Assembly (NCBI RefSeq): GCF_900143565.1
Contig: NZ_FREX01000010.1
Coordinates: 9,015-73,014 of the forward strand
Length of the DNA: 64,000 nucleotides
Direction: 5' to 3'
Source: Pseudovibrio sp. Alg231-02
GTDB taxonomy: Bacteria > Pseudomonadota > Alphaproteobacteria > Rhizobiales > Stappiaceae
Part shown: positions 42,650 through 52,060 of the stretch, one piece after another
Numbering within the stretch: the stretch's first letter is position 1
Layout of the letters: every line of letters begins with the position of its first letter
Notes under the pieces: model-generated
Seen by the model: the letters and a program-made list of their open reading frames with translations, nothing else
Told to the model about the DNA's origin: nothing
Databases searched by the model: none
Translations under genes and position numbers: made by a program

Positions 42650-44053
42650 ATGGATAGGATCAAGCTGATCTCTTTGACGATGGACCCCGGACATAACCGC
42701 ATGCCTGCAGACCACTTTGATCAGCTGTATCAACAAAAACTGATAAGCGCAGATGAGGCGATAAAAACGCTTGCAAGAGATACAAAGCTGATCACCTTCG
42801 GGTGTTATTGCGGAACCCCTCCTCGCCTAACCCAAGCCTTTTGCGAGGCTGCTGCTGCCGGATACTTTAGCAGCACGCCAGATGTTTACCTGCTCCGCTC
42901 GCGCAAAGAGATTGTCGATCAGTTTTCAAATGTCGATGTCCTCAAACAGATCAAGCTGCTCTGCCCCTTTTTAGGAGGAAGTTTTCGTCAACTTGCTGAT
43001 CACGCCAAGGAGTTAAGGCAGAGCCATCCGGATCTGATCATTCCGCACTATCTGCCAGAGCATTTTAGCCTGTATGCACAAGGTGTTTTCTCCCGTCATG
43101 GCAAGCCCAATGTGCACTTGTTTCAGGTCTCTCCCATGGACGAGCACGGCTATTTCAGCTTTGGCGTGGATGGCAGCATGTCCATCCCCCTGGCGTTTGA
43201 AGCCGGCCAGATTATCGTTGAAGTCAATCAAAACATGCCGCGCACCTTTGGGTCTGGGCTGGTTCATATCTCTCAGGTCTCAGCCCTTATTGAGCACAAC
43301 AGCGACCTCATGGTCCTGCCGAACAAACCGACAAGTCCTGAGGACCATAAGATCGGTGAGTTTGTTGCTGAACTTGTGCCAGATCATGCTTGCATTCAGC
43401 TCGGCATTGGCGGTGTCCCGAATGAAGTTGGCAAACGCCTGAAGACAAAATCTGATCTTGGCATTCACACTGAAATGCTGGGTGATACGCTGTTCGAGTT
43501 GATACAGGCCGGTAACGTATCCAATCGGTATAAACAGCTCAATGTCGGGCACACCGTCTTTAACATCGCGCTGTTCTCAAATCCCCACTACTACGCCTAT
43601 CTCGACAACAACCCCACCATGGCCTGCCACCCCGCACACTACGTCAACAATCCGCACATCATTGCTCAAAATGACCGGATGGTCTCCGTGAACTCCTTCG
43701 TGGAGATTGACCTGTTCGGCCAAGTCGCCTCAGAATCCATCAACTGGCGTCAGATTTCCGGCAGCGGTGGGCAGCTGGACTTCGTCCGCGGAGCATTCCG
43801 CTCCAAAGAAGGCATTGCCGTGCTGGCAGCCCATTCCACCGCGAAAAACGGCAGTATCTCCAAGATTGTCCCACGCCTGCAGAACATCGTCACTACCCCG
43901 CGCAATGACGTCAGTTATGTGGCTACAGAGTACGGCTGCACCAACCTGTTTGGCATGTCCACCTCAGAGCGCGCCCACGCCCTCATTGAGCTCGCCGCCC
44001 CGCAATTTCGCGATGAGCTGCGCGAAGAAGCCAAAAACCTGACCATCTACTAG
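42650..44053 (+). CDS. Acetyl-CoA hydrolase/transferase family CoA-transferase, itaconate CoA-transferase-like
   Basis: A 467-residue protein of the 4-hydroxybutyrate/acetyl-CoA transferase family. ISADEAIKTL, QLGIGGVPNEVGKRL, GIHTEMLGDTLFEL, and near the C-terminus the glycine-rich SGSGGQLDFVRGA and VATEYG segments place it there. The catalytic Glu is probably in HTEM. Yersinia RipA, a member of this family, activates itaconate with CoA; the lyase and MaoC neighbours match that pathway. The N-terminal ~17 residues before MPADHFDQLY may not be translated, as the ribosome site at 42650 is weak. Confidence 0.85.
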   Translation: MDRIKLISLTMDPGHNRMPADHFDQLYQQKLISADEAIKTLARDTKLITFGCYCGTPPRLTQAFCEAAAAGYFSSTPDVYLLRSRKEIVDQFSNVDVLKQIKLLCPFLGGSFRQLADHAKELRQSHPDLIIPHYLPEHFSLYAQGVFSRHGKPNVHLFQVSPMDEHGYFSFGVDGSMSIPLAFEAGQIIVEVNQNMPRTFGSGLVHISQVSALIEHNSDLMVLPNKPTSPEDHKIGEFVAELVPDHACIQLGIGGVPNEVGKRLKTKSDLGIHTEMLGDTLFELIQAGNVSNRYKQLNVGHTVFNIALFSNPHYYAYLDNNPTMACHPAHYVNNPHIIAQNDRMVSVNSFVEIDLFGQVASESINWRQISGSGGQLDFVRGAFRSKEGIAVLAAHSTAKNGSISKIVPRLQNIVTTPRNDVSYVATEYGCTNLFGMSTSERAHALIELAAPQFRDELREEAKNLTIY

Positions 44054-44070
44054 GCTGAAAGGAGCCCATC

Positions 44071-45114
44071 ATGTATTCAGCCTACGCTCAAATCTCAGAA
44101 AATCGCTTTTTGGAGATTTACGGCCTCAACTTCGAGGAATTCTCCGTGGGCCAGATCTTTCACCATCGTCCCGGCATGACGGTTTCTCAGCAGGAAAATG
44201 CAGAGGAAGCGTTGGACACCTTCAATGCTGCAATGCTGCATTATGATGCTCATTACGCAGCGCAGACTGAGTTCAGGAAACCTCTCGTCGTCTCCTCGCT
44301 GACATTGCAAAAGATCTTCGGCATGAGCTGGAAGACTTTCGCCAGAAAAGACCGCATCACAGCGTTTGAGAACATCTCCATGACTGCGCCCATCTTCGGC
44401 GGTGATACGCTCTACTGCAGCAGCCAAATTATCGCAGTGGATGAGAGCGAAGATAAAACCGGCAACGTCACCGTAAAAGCCTCCAGCACCAATCAGAAAG
44501 GTGTTGAGGTCGCCAACCTCACATACACCGTCAGCATCTTCAAGAAAGGCAAGCACCCGGTTTGGGGCGACCTTCCTAACTCCAGCAGTAATCCTTGGTT
44601 TTTGGCCTATCATCAACGTGAGGATGGGTCCTTGCAGGAAACAACAGGCATCTACTTTGAGGGGTTCGCAGCAGGTCAGGTCTTCGAGCACAGCCCGGAC
44701 ATCACACTCCACTCCTCCTCCATGCTTCGCCACGCCGTCCAGACCATGCAATGGCATCCACTCTACCGTGATCATGAGTTCGCGCGGGAGGTCTACGGCA
44801 GAGACCGTCTGCCAGCATCAGAACTGCACGTCCTCTCGCTGGTCACCGCCGCCACCACAACCACCTTTGGCCGTGTGGTTGCCAATCTGGGTTGGACCGA
44901 TACAAAATTGTCTCGTCATTTCTATGCAGATGACCGCTTCAAAGTGCAAAGCGAAGTCCTGTCAAAGCGAGAAAGCCGTTCCAGACCAGATCAAGGCATT
45001 TTGACCGTAAAAACCGTCGCCCATGATCAAACCGGCACCGAGGCCCTCTCCTACACCCGCACCCTGCTCGTCTACCGTCAGGGCGGCGGTCCATACGCAG
45101 CCGCTGGCTATTGA
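44071..45114 (+). CDS. Double-hotdog MaoC-like dehydratase, itaconyl-CoA (mesaconyl-CoA) hydratase-like
   Basis: A 347-residue protein made of two hotdog halves: residues ~20-165 (FEEFSVGQIFHHRPGMTVS) and ~190-345 (FEGFAAGQVFEHSPDITLH). This arrangement is typical of MaoC-type hydratases acting on branched enoyl-CoA such as itaconyl-CoA or mesaconyl-C4-CoA. AAAGGAG lies 6 bases before the ATG, 17 bases after the CoA-transferase stop. It would hydrate itaconyl-CoA to citramalyl-CoA for the divergent lyase. Confidence 0.83.
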   Translation: MYSAYAQISENRFLEIYGLNFEEFSVGQIFHHRPGMTVSQQENAEEALDTFNAAMLHYDAHYAAQTEFRKPLVVSSLTLQKIFGMSWKTFARKDRITAFENISMTAPIFGGDTLYCSSQIIAVDESEDKTGNVTVKASSTNQKGVEVANLTYTVSIFKKGKHPVWGDLPNSSSNPWFLAYHQREDGSLQETTGIYFEGFAAGQVFEHSPDITLHSSSMLRHAVQTMQWHPLYRDHEFAREVYGRDRLPASELHVLSLVTAATTTTFGRVVANLGWTDTKLSRHFYADDRFKVQSEVLSKRESRSRPDQGILTVKTVAHDQTGTEALSYTRTLLVYRQGGGPYAAAGY

Positions 45115-45166
45115 TCCCACACCACATTCTCCTATGATGCTCTCTTGTGTAGAAGATGGATGATAC

Positions 45167-45892
45167 ATGAGACCAGCTATCATGAGCAAAGCCGCATGGC
45201 AGTTGGAAGCCGCTGAAAACAATGCAGATCTTTATCAGCTTATGTTTGAAGCCCATGGCATTCCCTATGAGCGCTCCAAGGAGCTGTTTCACACCATTGT
45301 GCTGCCCCTTCCGTTTTACTCCAGCATCGTGACCTGCCTCCCGGCAACAAAACCTGAACTCGTCAATGACTTCACGCGTACTGCAACCGTTGATGTTTAT
45401 GTCAAAGACAGTTTTGCAGATCTTCCACTGGAACAATTTGGTTTCAAAAAACTGTTCGATGCCAGCTGGTTTTATCTGACTGAAATCGTCAAAGCAGACA
45501 CGGTTGGCTGGGAGCAGATAAAGACCGCCCGGCAGCTGGAGCACTGGGAGGCAGCATGGAAGACAAGCGGCAATCAGACAGACTGCAGCATGTTTCCACC
45601 TGCACTTCTCACGAACCCGAACATTACCTTTTGGGGCTATGCTGAAGCGGGAAAGTACACCAAGGGCTTCATCGGCAACTGGTCTGGCAGCTCAATCGGC
45701 CTTTCCAACATCTTTGCAGGCACACTGTCCCCAAAAGACCTCCAGCAAATGGCGTGCCTGTTGCAGGCATGGCAACCATCAGCACCTATAGTCGGCTATG
45801 CACGAGGTGAAACTCTGCACAGCGCCAAACAAACGGGCTTTGAAACTTCCGGAAACCTGACGGTCTGGGTCAAACAATTCTCACCAAGCTAA
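45167..45892 (+). CDS. Unassigned protein, possibly GNAT-fold
   Basis: A 241-residue soluble protein that I do not recognise with confidence. The C-terminal part (SNIFAGTLSPKD, then IVGYARGETLHSAKQTGFETSG) has the feel of a GNAT acetyltransferase C-terminal half, where a residue near the end of a GF loop contacts acetyl-CoA, but the acetyl-CoA P-loop signature is not seen. ATG 45167 and ATG 45182 are both possible; neither has a strong ribosome site. It follows the hydratase by 52 bases and may belong to the same unit. Confidence 0.6.
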   Translation: MRPAIMSKAAWQLEAAENNADLYQLMFEAHGIPYERSKELFHTIVLPLPFYSSIVTCLPATKPELVNDFTRTATVDVYVKDSFADLPLEQFGFKKLFDASWFYLTEIVKADTVGWEQIKTARQLEHWEAAWKTSGNQTDCSMFPPALLTNPNITFWGYAEAGKYTKGFIGNWSGSSIGLSNIFAGTLSPKDLQQMACLLQAWQPSAPIVGYARGETLHSAKQTGFETSGNLTVWVKQFSPS

Positions 45893-46075
45893 GCTCTCCT
45901 AAGGGCAACAGCATGCAATCGCTCAAACTTTCATCAAGCGTCATTGCCTCCTGCAACAAAATGTGAGGCGTAAATAATTGTTTCCATTGTTGTATTTCGT
46001 CATCACACCCGCAGAATTTTGGTCACAATTCGCCCCTACCTCTCCTGTGCAACATATCATTTCAGGAGAAAAGCC

Positions 46076-46699
46076 ATGGCCATCGAGGTTTGGCTGACTT
46101 ATGTCCTCGCCTGCACCATCTTACTCATCATCCCCGGACCAACGGTCCTTATGGTCTCCAGTTATGGCATCAGCCAGGGCCTGCGGGCGGTTGTCGCCTC
46201 AGCCCTTGGCGTTAGTTTGGGGAGTATCTTACTGATCTCGGTCGCATTGGCCGGACTTGGCGCCGTCATCTCAACCTCTGCACTGCTCTATGACATCCTG
46301 CAATATGCGGGGGCGACCTACCTCATTTATCTGGGCGTCAGCATGTGGCGCAGGAAATCTGTCCTCAAAGACCAAATGGAGATTGTGGCAACGACCCGCC
46401 TGCAAATATTCAGAGATACGTTTCTGGTCTCAGCATTCAACCCCAAAGACATGCTGTTCTTCGTTGCGTTTCTCCCGCAATTTGTAGATGACACGATTCC
46501 AGTCATTCCGCAGTTCATACTGCTGGGAGCAACCTTCGTGCTCCTTGGTGGTATCAACACAATGTTCTGGACCTCCATGGCAGGCAGTTGCAGTGCCATG
46601 CTCACCGGAGGCAAATGCGCAAAACGTCTCAACAGGATCGGAGGGACTGGTCTGCTGAGTGCCGGGCTCTTCATCGCACTCTCCGGTAAGTTTCCATAA
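46076..46699 (+). CDS. LysE family exporter, copy 1
   Basis: A 207-residue membrane protein of the LysE/RhtB superfamily: IIPGPTVLMVSSYGISQGLRA near the N-terminus, YAGATYLIYLGVSMWR, and FNPKDMLFFVAFLPQF, with five to six hydrophobic helices. These proteins export amino acids such as homoserine, threonine or lysine. The start is the ATG after CAGGAGAAAAG; the frame upstream is not coding. It lies 177 bases before a close paralogue. Confidence 0.9.
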   Translation: MAIEVWLTYVLACTILLIIPGPTVLMVSSYGISQGLRAVVASALGVSLGSILLISVALAGLGAVISTSALLYDILQYAGATYLIYLGVSMWRRKSVLKDQMEIVATTRLQIFRDTFLVSAFNPKDMLFFVAFLPQFVDDTIPVIPQFILLGATFVLLGGINTMFWTSMAGSCSAMLTGGKCAKRLNRIGGTGLLSAGLFIALSGKFP

Positions 46700-46876
46700 A
46701 ACTCACAGACAGTGGCAAGAACTCAAAGTCTCTCCAGTATTTCTCAAAGGCCTGCCTCTACCCAAACAGCATCTACATGGGTAAGCTTCTCATTTGCTGC
46801 ACACTTTGAGACATCAGCTCAAAGCCTTTCAACTCATCACCTGTTCATGATCGATCAGGCCTTTCCGGAGAACATC

Positions 46877-47500
46877 ATGGCGTTTGAAGCATGGATCGCG
46901 TTTGCCGCGGCAAGTATCCTACTACTGATCATTCCCGGCCCAACCGTCCTGATGGTCATCAGCTACAGCCTCAGTCAGGGCAAGCGCGCCGCAGTTGCCT
47001 CCGTCACCGGAGTGATGCTAGGGGACCTGTTTGCAATTACAGCAGCTCTTGCTGGCCTTGGAGCCCTGCTGGCAACCTCCGCCATGCTTTTCCAAATCAT
47101 GAAATACATCGGCGCTGCCTATCTGATTTACATTGGCATTAAGATGTGGCGCAGCAATTCCGGCCCATCCACACAAGTTGAAATGCCACAGGTTCCGGCA
47201 CTGCAGATCTTCAGAGACACCCTGCTGGTCACCACCTTCAACCCAAAGGGCATGCTGTTCTTCGTGGCATTCCTGCCTCAGTTCGTTGACCACACCCAGC
47301 CCGTGCTGACCCAATTTTTCATTCTGGGCCTCACTTTTGTTACGCTTGGAGGCATAAACACAGTGTTCTGGGTATCCATGGCGGGCGGATTGCGCAAAGT
47401 TGTCAACGGACCAAGCACACTCAAGCGCCTCAATAAGGTCGGTGGCACCGGCCTTCTGGGCGCAGGTATTTTCACCGCTTTGTCTGGCCGCGTGAGCTAA
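46877..47500 (+). CDS. LysE family exporter, copy 2
   Basis: A 207-residue paralogue of the preceding gene: IIPGPTVLMVISYSLSQGKRA, YIGAAYLIYIGIKMWR and FNPKGMLFFVAFLPQFVD align without gaps, so this is a tandem duplication that has diverged. The ATG at 46877 follows CCGGAG by 6-7 bases; an open frame further upstream to 46712 is not supported. Substrate unknown. A strong bidirectional terminator follows. Confidence 0.9.
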   Translation: MAFEAWIAFAAASILLLIIPGPTVLMVISYSLSQGKRAAVASVTGVMLGDLFAITAALAGLGALLATSAMLFQIMKYIGAAYLIYIGIKMWRSNSGPSTQVEMPQVPALQIFRDTLLVTTFNPKGMLFFVAFLPQFVDHTQPVLTQFFILGLTFVTLGGINTVFWVSMAGGLRKVVNGPSTLKRLNKVGGTGLLGAGIFTALSGRVS

Positions 47501-47503
47501 CAA

Positions 47504-47528
47504 AAAAGCCCGGAACATCCGGGCTTTT
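47504..47528. terminator. Bidirectional terminator between LysE copy 2 and the M20 gene
   Basis: AAAAGCCCGG / CCGGGCTTTT stem with an AACAT loop; it serves both convergent genes. Confidence 0.85.
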
Positions 47529-47534
47529 CACAAT

Positions 47535-48746
47535 CTATCGAAGAAGTGTTTTCAAGGCATCCGCCACAATAATCGTAGCTGCCTTGAGATCCGACAGCTG
47601 CAGATGCTCATCCGCCCCATGGGCATTGGCTTCCAGAATGGACCGCGGTCCTGCACCATAAAGCACTGTTGGAATACCGGCCTCAGCATAATGGCGGGCA
47701 TCGGTGTAAAGCGGAGCACCCGTGCTTTTCAGCTCAATGCCCAAAACCTCTTTGGCAGGCCATTTCAACGCTTCCACCAGCTTTTTTGCACCCGGCAACT
47801 CGCGCAGCGGCTCAGCAATCATAATGCGCCGACACTCCACCTCAACACCGCAATCTTCCGGTACCAAAGCTTCAATCAGCTCAATCAGCTGCTCTTCCAC
47901 CTGTTCGCCGTTCTCTTCGGGGATCAAACGCCGGTCAACGCGAAGCGAGACACGCTCTGGCACAACGTTGGTGTTGATGCCACCTGAGATCAGGCCCACA
48001 GTGATCTGAGGTGACCCAATGCCATCCTGTTCACTCTGAATGGACTTGAGCCTTTCACGTTCCGCATAAAGCGCTGTGAGAACAGGCGTTGCAGCTTGCA
48101 GGGCATCCGCGCCACTCTCTGGCATTGCAGCATGCGCCTGACGGCCACGGAAGATCACTTCCATATGCAAACAGCCGTTGTGAGCCGTTGTCGCTGCATA
48201 AGAAAAGCCTGCCGAGATCGCATAGTCCGGCTTGGTCAGCTCTTGCTCCAAAAGCCACTTTGGCCCTACAAACCCGCCAGCTTCCTCATCATACGTCAAA
48301 TGCAGTTCCACGGAGCCTTCCAGCTCATCTGCATACTCACGCAGAGCCAGCAATGCAAAAGCGTAGGTGGCAAAATCTCCTTTGGAAACCGCAGCTCCGC
48401 GCCCATACAAAGCACCATCGTCAATCTCGGCGCCATAAGGGTCTTTGGTCCAACCTTCCCCCGGAGGAACAACATCACCGTGTGCATTTAGAGCAATCAC
48501 TGGACCGAACCCGTCGCCAAACGTTTCACGAATGATCAGATTGGTCACAGAGACCATGCCGTTCTGGCGCACAAATGGTTCTGGAACAGGGTGTTTTTCA
48601 ACGGTAAAGCCAAGGCCTTCAAGCAGCTCAGCAGTCCGCAACGCGTGGTGCTCTGTATCCCCTGGCGGGTTGTCGCTTGGCACCTTGACCAATTCGCGCA
48701 GGAAGTCGACCTGCTCCGCAAACCGGTTTTCAATCGCGGCCTTCAT
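47535..48746 (-). CDS. M20 family metallohydrolase (ArgE/DapE-like)
   Basis: A 403-residue protein. Metal-site segments NAHGDVVP, YGRGAAVSKGD (Asp), YDEEAGG (Glu-Glu) and the C-terminal AHGADEHL (His) are seen around a dimerisation domain (HNGCLHMEV, GRQAHAAMPE). It belongs with deacylases and N-carbamoyl or amide hydrolases. Its position after the purine genes on the same strand suggests, but does not prove, a role with ureido compounds. GGGGAG lies 5 bases before the ATG. Confidence 0.87.
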   Translation of the reverse strand: MKAAIENRFAEQVDFLRELVKVPSDNPPGDTEHHALRTAELLEGLGFTVEKHPVPEPFVRQNGMVSVTNLIIRETFGDGFGPVIALNAHGDVVPPGEGWTKDPYGAEIDDGALYGRGAAVSKGDFATYAFALLALREYADELEGSVELHLTYDEEAGGFVGPKWLLEQELTKPDYAISAGFSYAATTAHNGCLHMEVIFRGRQAHAAMPESGADALQAATPVLTALYAERERLKSIQSEQDGIGSPQITVGLISGGINTNVVPERVSLRVDRRLIPEENGEQVEEQLIELIEALVPEDCGVEVECRRIMIAEPLRELPGAKKLVEALKWPAKEVLGIELKSTGAPLYTDARHYAEAGIPTVLYGAGPRSILEANAHGADEHLQLSDLKAATIIVADALKTLLR

Positions 48747-48885
48747 GAATGCTCCCCTTGAATTTTACAGTAGCATTAATCCAATAGATAACGGTGATGG
48801 TTGCAAGCATCTTGTCATGCAGCCCCTCATGTTCCAGTGGATTATTGCCCCTTACGTAACTGTAGTTAGCACTTTCCGGCAAGGA

Positions 48886-49422
48886 TCAGGAACTGCAAGC
48901 ACTCTGTTCATCTACAACCAGATCCTCCAGTCGGAAGCTGAATATCCGGCAGATCTGTCGCAAAGCCTCCGCGAACTCATCTTTCGCGCTGTTCTGCAAG
49001 CGAAGCTGGAAGGCCTCCAGTATCTGATGCTTGGTTGCCCCTTTCACCGCAAAGATGAAGGGGAAGCCATAGTTGGATTTGTAGGTGCCGTTAAGCTGGG
49101 TGAACTGCTCATATTCCGCATCACTCAGCTGATCCAGTCCAGCGCCGGACTGTTCATTCACAGAGGCATCAGCCATTTCACCGGCACGCGCCGCTTTGCC
49201 GGCAAGGTCAGGATGCGCACGGATTAACGCCAGCTGCGCCTCTTCATCCGCATATTGCAGAGCATGAGCAAACGCCTCGATCAGCGCATCACGAGAGGCA
49301 AAAGGTGCATCTTTCTGGGCAACAGCTGCAACCCAGGGAGTGTGCTCGGCAACCCCGCCAAACACCTCGACAAAGGTGTCCAGCGAAAACCGGTTCACTT
49401 CATCCAGAGAATAAGTCACCAT
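48886..49422 (-). CDS. uraD: OHCU decarboxylase
   Basis: A 178-residue 2-oxo-4-hydroxy-4-carboxy-5-ureidoimidazoline decarboxylase, forming (S)-allantoin. RAHPDLAG contains the catalytic His; NEQSGAGLDQL and YKSNYGFPFIFAVKG are family motifs. I use the ATG at 49422 (MVTYSLDEVN), just after the PuuD stop; an in-frame start at 49452 would overlap puuD. Translation is probably coupled to puuD. Confidence 0.95.
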   Translation of the reverse strand: MVTYSLDEVNRFSLDTFVEVFGGVAEHTPWVAAVAQKDAPFASRDALIEAFAHALQYADEEAQLALIRAHPDLAGKAARAGEMADASVNEQSGAGLDQLSDAEYEQFTQLNGTYKSNYGFPFIFAVKGATKHQILEAFQLRLQNSAKDEFAEALRQICRIFSFRLEDLVVDEQSACSS

Positions 49423-49426
49423 GGCC

Positions 49427-50608
49427 TCAATGCCCTTGCAACCAGGCGCCAAGAATCTCGCGCTCTTCTTTGGTCATGCCTGTCTCATTGCCAAGTGGCA
49501 TGGCAGAGGACCGCACCGCCTGCGCCATGATCAGACTGTCATAGCGTTGCAGATCAGCAATGCTGTCCAACTCAATGTTTTTAGGCGCTTCGCTAAAAGC
49601 CTCATTAGTTGGCGCCGCACTATGGCAGGCCGCACAATGGGTCTGCGCAATCTCCAGCACATCACTGTCTGGGATCGGACCATGTCCACCACCAATGTTG
49701 GCAGGCTGTGTCACAATGAGAGCCACAAACAGACTGACAGCTGCGGTAGGCAAGGCCCACCAGAAATTGGCAAAGTTGTCATGCGCATCATGACGATTGA
49801 TGAAGTGGCGCACCATGCCGCCCATCACCAGGATCAGCGCAACAACCAGCACAGGCTGGCTATGCCCCGTCAGCAACGGATAATGGTTGGACACCATCAT
49901 CAAAAGAACCGGCAATGTCAGATAGTTGTTGTGAACCGAGCGCTGCTTGCCAATCAGGCCAAGCGCGGCATCAGGTTTACGCCCTGCCAGCAGGTCTGCG
50001 GTAATCTTTTTCTGGTTCGGGATAATCACCATAAACACGTTGAAGGCCATAAACGTGCCAATCAGCGCGCCAACGTGAATGAGAACCCCGCGCCCTGAAA
50101 AGACCTGAGAATACCCATAGGTCGCACCCAGAATGATCACCAGAAGGCACGCAGCCAGCAAGGGTGTGTTCTTGCCAATGGCAGAGCGGCACAGGCGATC
50201 ATAGATGATCCAGCCCAGCCCAAGGGACGCGATGGAAATCGCAACAGCCTCAACAGGCAAAAGCTTCATGACCGCTGGATCAATGAGATAAACTGTTGCA
50301 TTGAAATAGTATTGAACGCTCAAAAGAGCAAAGCCGGATACCCAGGTGAGATAAGCATCCCACTTGTACCACATCAGGTCTTTCGGCAACTCTTTCGGTG
50401 CCACCATGAATTTCTCAACATGGTAGAAACCGCCGCCGTGGACTTCCCAGGCGCTGCCAAATATGCCCTCTGCCTGCCCTTCCCGTTTGCGCAAGGAAAG
50501 GTCGAGAGCGATGAAATAAAAAGAGGTCCCAATCCAGCCCACGCCCACAATCAAGTGAAACCAGCGGAAAAGCAGATTGAGCCATTCACTAAGGAAAGTG
50601 GCTGTCAT
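49427..50608 (-). CDS. puuD: Urate oxidase PuuD, membrane-bound with cytochrome c domain
   Basis: A 393-residue protein. Residues 1-~300 carry about eight transmembrane helices with HLIVGVGWIGTSFYF and WEVHGGGFYHVEKF. The C-terminal periplasmic part has a haem-binding CAACH motif. PuuD oxidises urate to 5-hydroxyisourate using its cytochrome domain instead of making H2O2. It is upstream of uraD and downstream of the importer binding protein. Confidence 0.95.
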   Translation of the reverse strand: MTATFLSEWLNLLFRWFHLIVGVGWIGTSFYFIALDLSLRKREGQAEGIFGSAWEVHGGGFYHVEKFMVAPKELPKDLMWYKWDAYLTWVSGFALLSVQYYFNATVYLIDPAVMKLLPVEAVAISIASLGLGWIIYDRLCRSAIGKNTPLLAACLLVIILGATYGYSQVFSGRGVLIHVGALIGTFMAFNVFMVIIPNQKKITADLLAGRKPDAALGLIGKQRSVHNNYLTLPVLLMMVSNHYPLLTGHSQPVLVVALILVMGGMVRHFINRHDAHDNFANFWWALPTAAVSLFVALIVTQPANIGGGHGPIPDSDVLEIAQTHCAACHSAAPTNEAFSEAPKNIELDSIADLQRYDSLIMAQAVRSSAMPLGNETGMTKEEREILGAWLQGH

Positions 50609-50726
50609 TGTCTTGTTCTTTTAAGTTCAATTGAAATGAGTGGGCAGCGGGAGAAATCCCCCACTGCTGAAATCAGCGGAGAGCACCGTGAAAAAATGTG
50701 GCGCTCTCCGAAAACAAGCTTGGAGC

Positions 50727-51800
50727 TTATTCAGGCAGCTGGTCGTCGATGCCTTTAACGTAGAAGTTCATGGAAAGCAGTGCACCATCTTCAGCGCTTA
50801 CACCAGCTTTCAGGAACTCAGAGCCGTCCTGTTTGGTGATTGGGCCGGTAAATGGCTTCAGCTCACCAGACTTGATTGCAGCAAGAGTTTTGGCAGCTTC
50901 TTCTGCAACATCCTGCGGGATGTTGGTGAACGGCGCCATGTGAACCATGTCGACATCCAGACCGCCCCAGGTATCCTGCCCCTTCCAGTTGCCGTCCATC
51001 ACTGCCTGTACGCGGGCAATGTAGTAAGCGGACCAGTCGTCGATGATCGCAGTTGCTTGTGCCTTAGGCGCAAACTTGATCATGTCAGATGCCTGACCAA
51101 AGCCCATGATGCCACGCTCTTCAGCAACCTGCAGAGGCGCTGGGGAGTCAGTGTGCTGAACCATGATGTCAACGCCCTGATCGATCAGCGCTTTTGCAGC
51201 ATCGGCTTCACGGCCCGGATCATACCAGGAGTTCACCCAGATGGTCTTGATCTTGAAGTCCGGGTTCACAGACTGTGCACCCAGCATGAAGGAGTTGATG
51301 CCACGCACAACTTCAGGGATCGGGAAAGACCCGATGTAACCAGCAGTGCCGGATTTGGAGACCTTTGCAGCGATCTGACCAAGCACATAACGACCTTCAT
51401 AGAAGCGAGCGCCGTAGGAAGAAACGTTCTTCGCCTGCTTGTAGCCAGTTGCATGTTCAAACTTCACTTTCGGAAACTTGCGCGCAACCTTCAAGGTTGG
51501 GTTCATATAACCAAAGGACGTTGTAAAGATCAGCTCGTGACCGGAGCGAGCCAGACGCTCAATCGCGCGCTCAGCATCCGCACCTTCCGGCACGCTTTCA
51601 ATGTAAGTGGTTTCAACTTTGTCGCCAAAGTGCTTTTCAATCGCCTGACGGCCCTGATCGTGCTGGTAAGACCAGCCATGGTCAGAAACCGGACCAACAT
51701 AGATGAAACCCACTTTCAGTGGATCAGCAGCAATTGAAGCCCCTGCGGAAAGACCAAGTGCAACTGCAGCAGTTGCAGCAAGCTTGAAGATAGTGCGCAT
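50727..51800 (-). CDS. BMP family ABC transporter substrate-binding protein (purine/nucleoside)
   Basis: A 357-residue periplasmic protein with a signal peptide (VALGLSAGASIAA) and no lipobox Cys, unlike Gram-positive BmpA/Med relatives. The fold motifs VGFIYVGPVSDHGWSYQHDQGR, TTSFGYM and IGSFPIPEVVRGINSF mark the BMP family that binds purine nucleosides or bases. AAGGGGAG lies 7 bases before the ATG. It is separated from its permease genes by a 374-base gap with palindromes. Confidence 0.92.
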   Translation of the reverse strand: MRTIFKLAATAAVALGLSAGASIAADPLKVGFIYVGPVSDHGWSYQHDQGRQAIEKHFGDKVETTYIESVPEGADAERAIERLARSGHELIFTTSFGYMNPTLKVARKFPKVKFEHATGYKQAKNVSSYGARFYEGRYVLGQIAAKVSKSGTAGYIGSFPIPEVVRGINSFMLGAQSVNPDFKIKTIWVNSWYDPGREADAAKALIDQGVDIMVQHTDSPAPLQVAEERGIMGFGQASDMIKFAPKAQATAIIDDWSAYYIARVQAVMDGNWKGQDTWGGLDVDMVHMAPFTNIPQDVAEEAAKTLAAIKSGELKPFTGPITKQDGSEFLKAGVSAEDGALLSMNFYVKGIDDQLPE

Positions 51801-51980
51801 TGTGCGCTCCCCTTTATAGGTTAACCTGCATTCCTGCCACGCAACACCCTAATAAGCGCGGCGGAACACACCATTGAGAACCAGATGAACGACGGCGCCA
51901 AGCAAACACGATAGGAACAAACCCGAAGGCCGTTCTGCGCATTTGTGCGCCCACAAGTTGTTTTTCTGCTTTGTTTTCGC

Positions 51981-51996
51981 TCGCAAATATTTGCGA
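51981..51996. promoter_or_regulatory. 16-bp perfect palindrome
   Basis: TCGCAAATATTTGCGA, about 180 bases upstream of the binding-protein start; candidate operator. Confidence 0.4.
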
Positions 51997-52060
51997 TCGT
52001 TTATTCGTGCGCGTGCAGAAATCCGCAAGTTGTGCAGCCGTGAATAAGTTCATATTCACT

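Noticed and set aside
50640-51737. 365-codon open frame antisense to the BMP gene
   Set aside because: The reverse strand carries a clear BMP protein with signal peptide and ribosome site.
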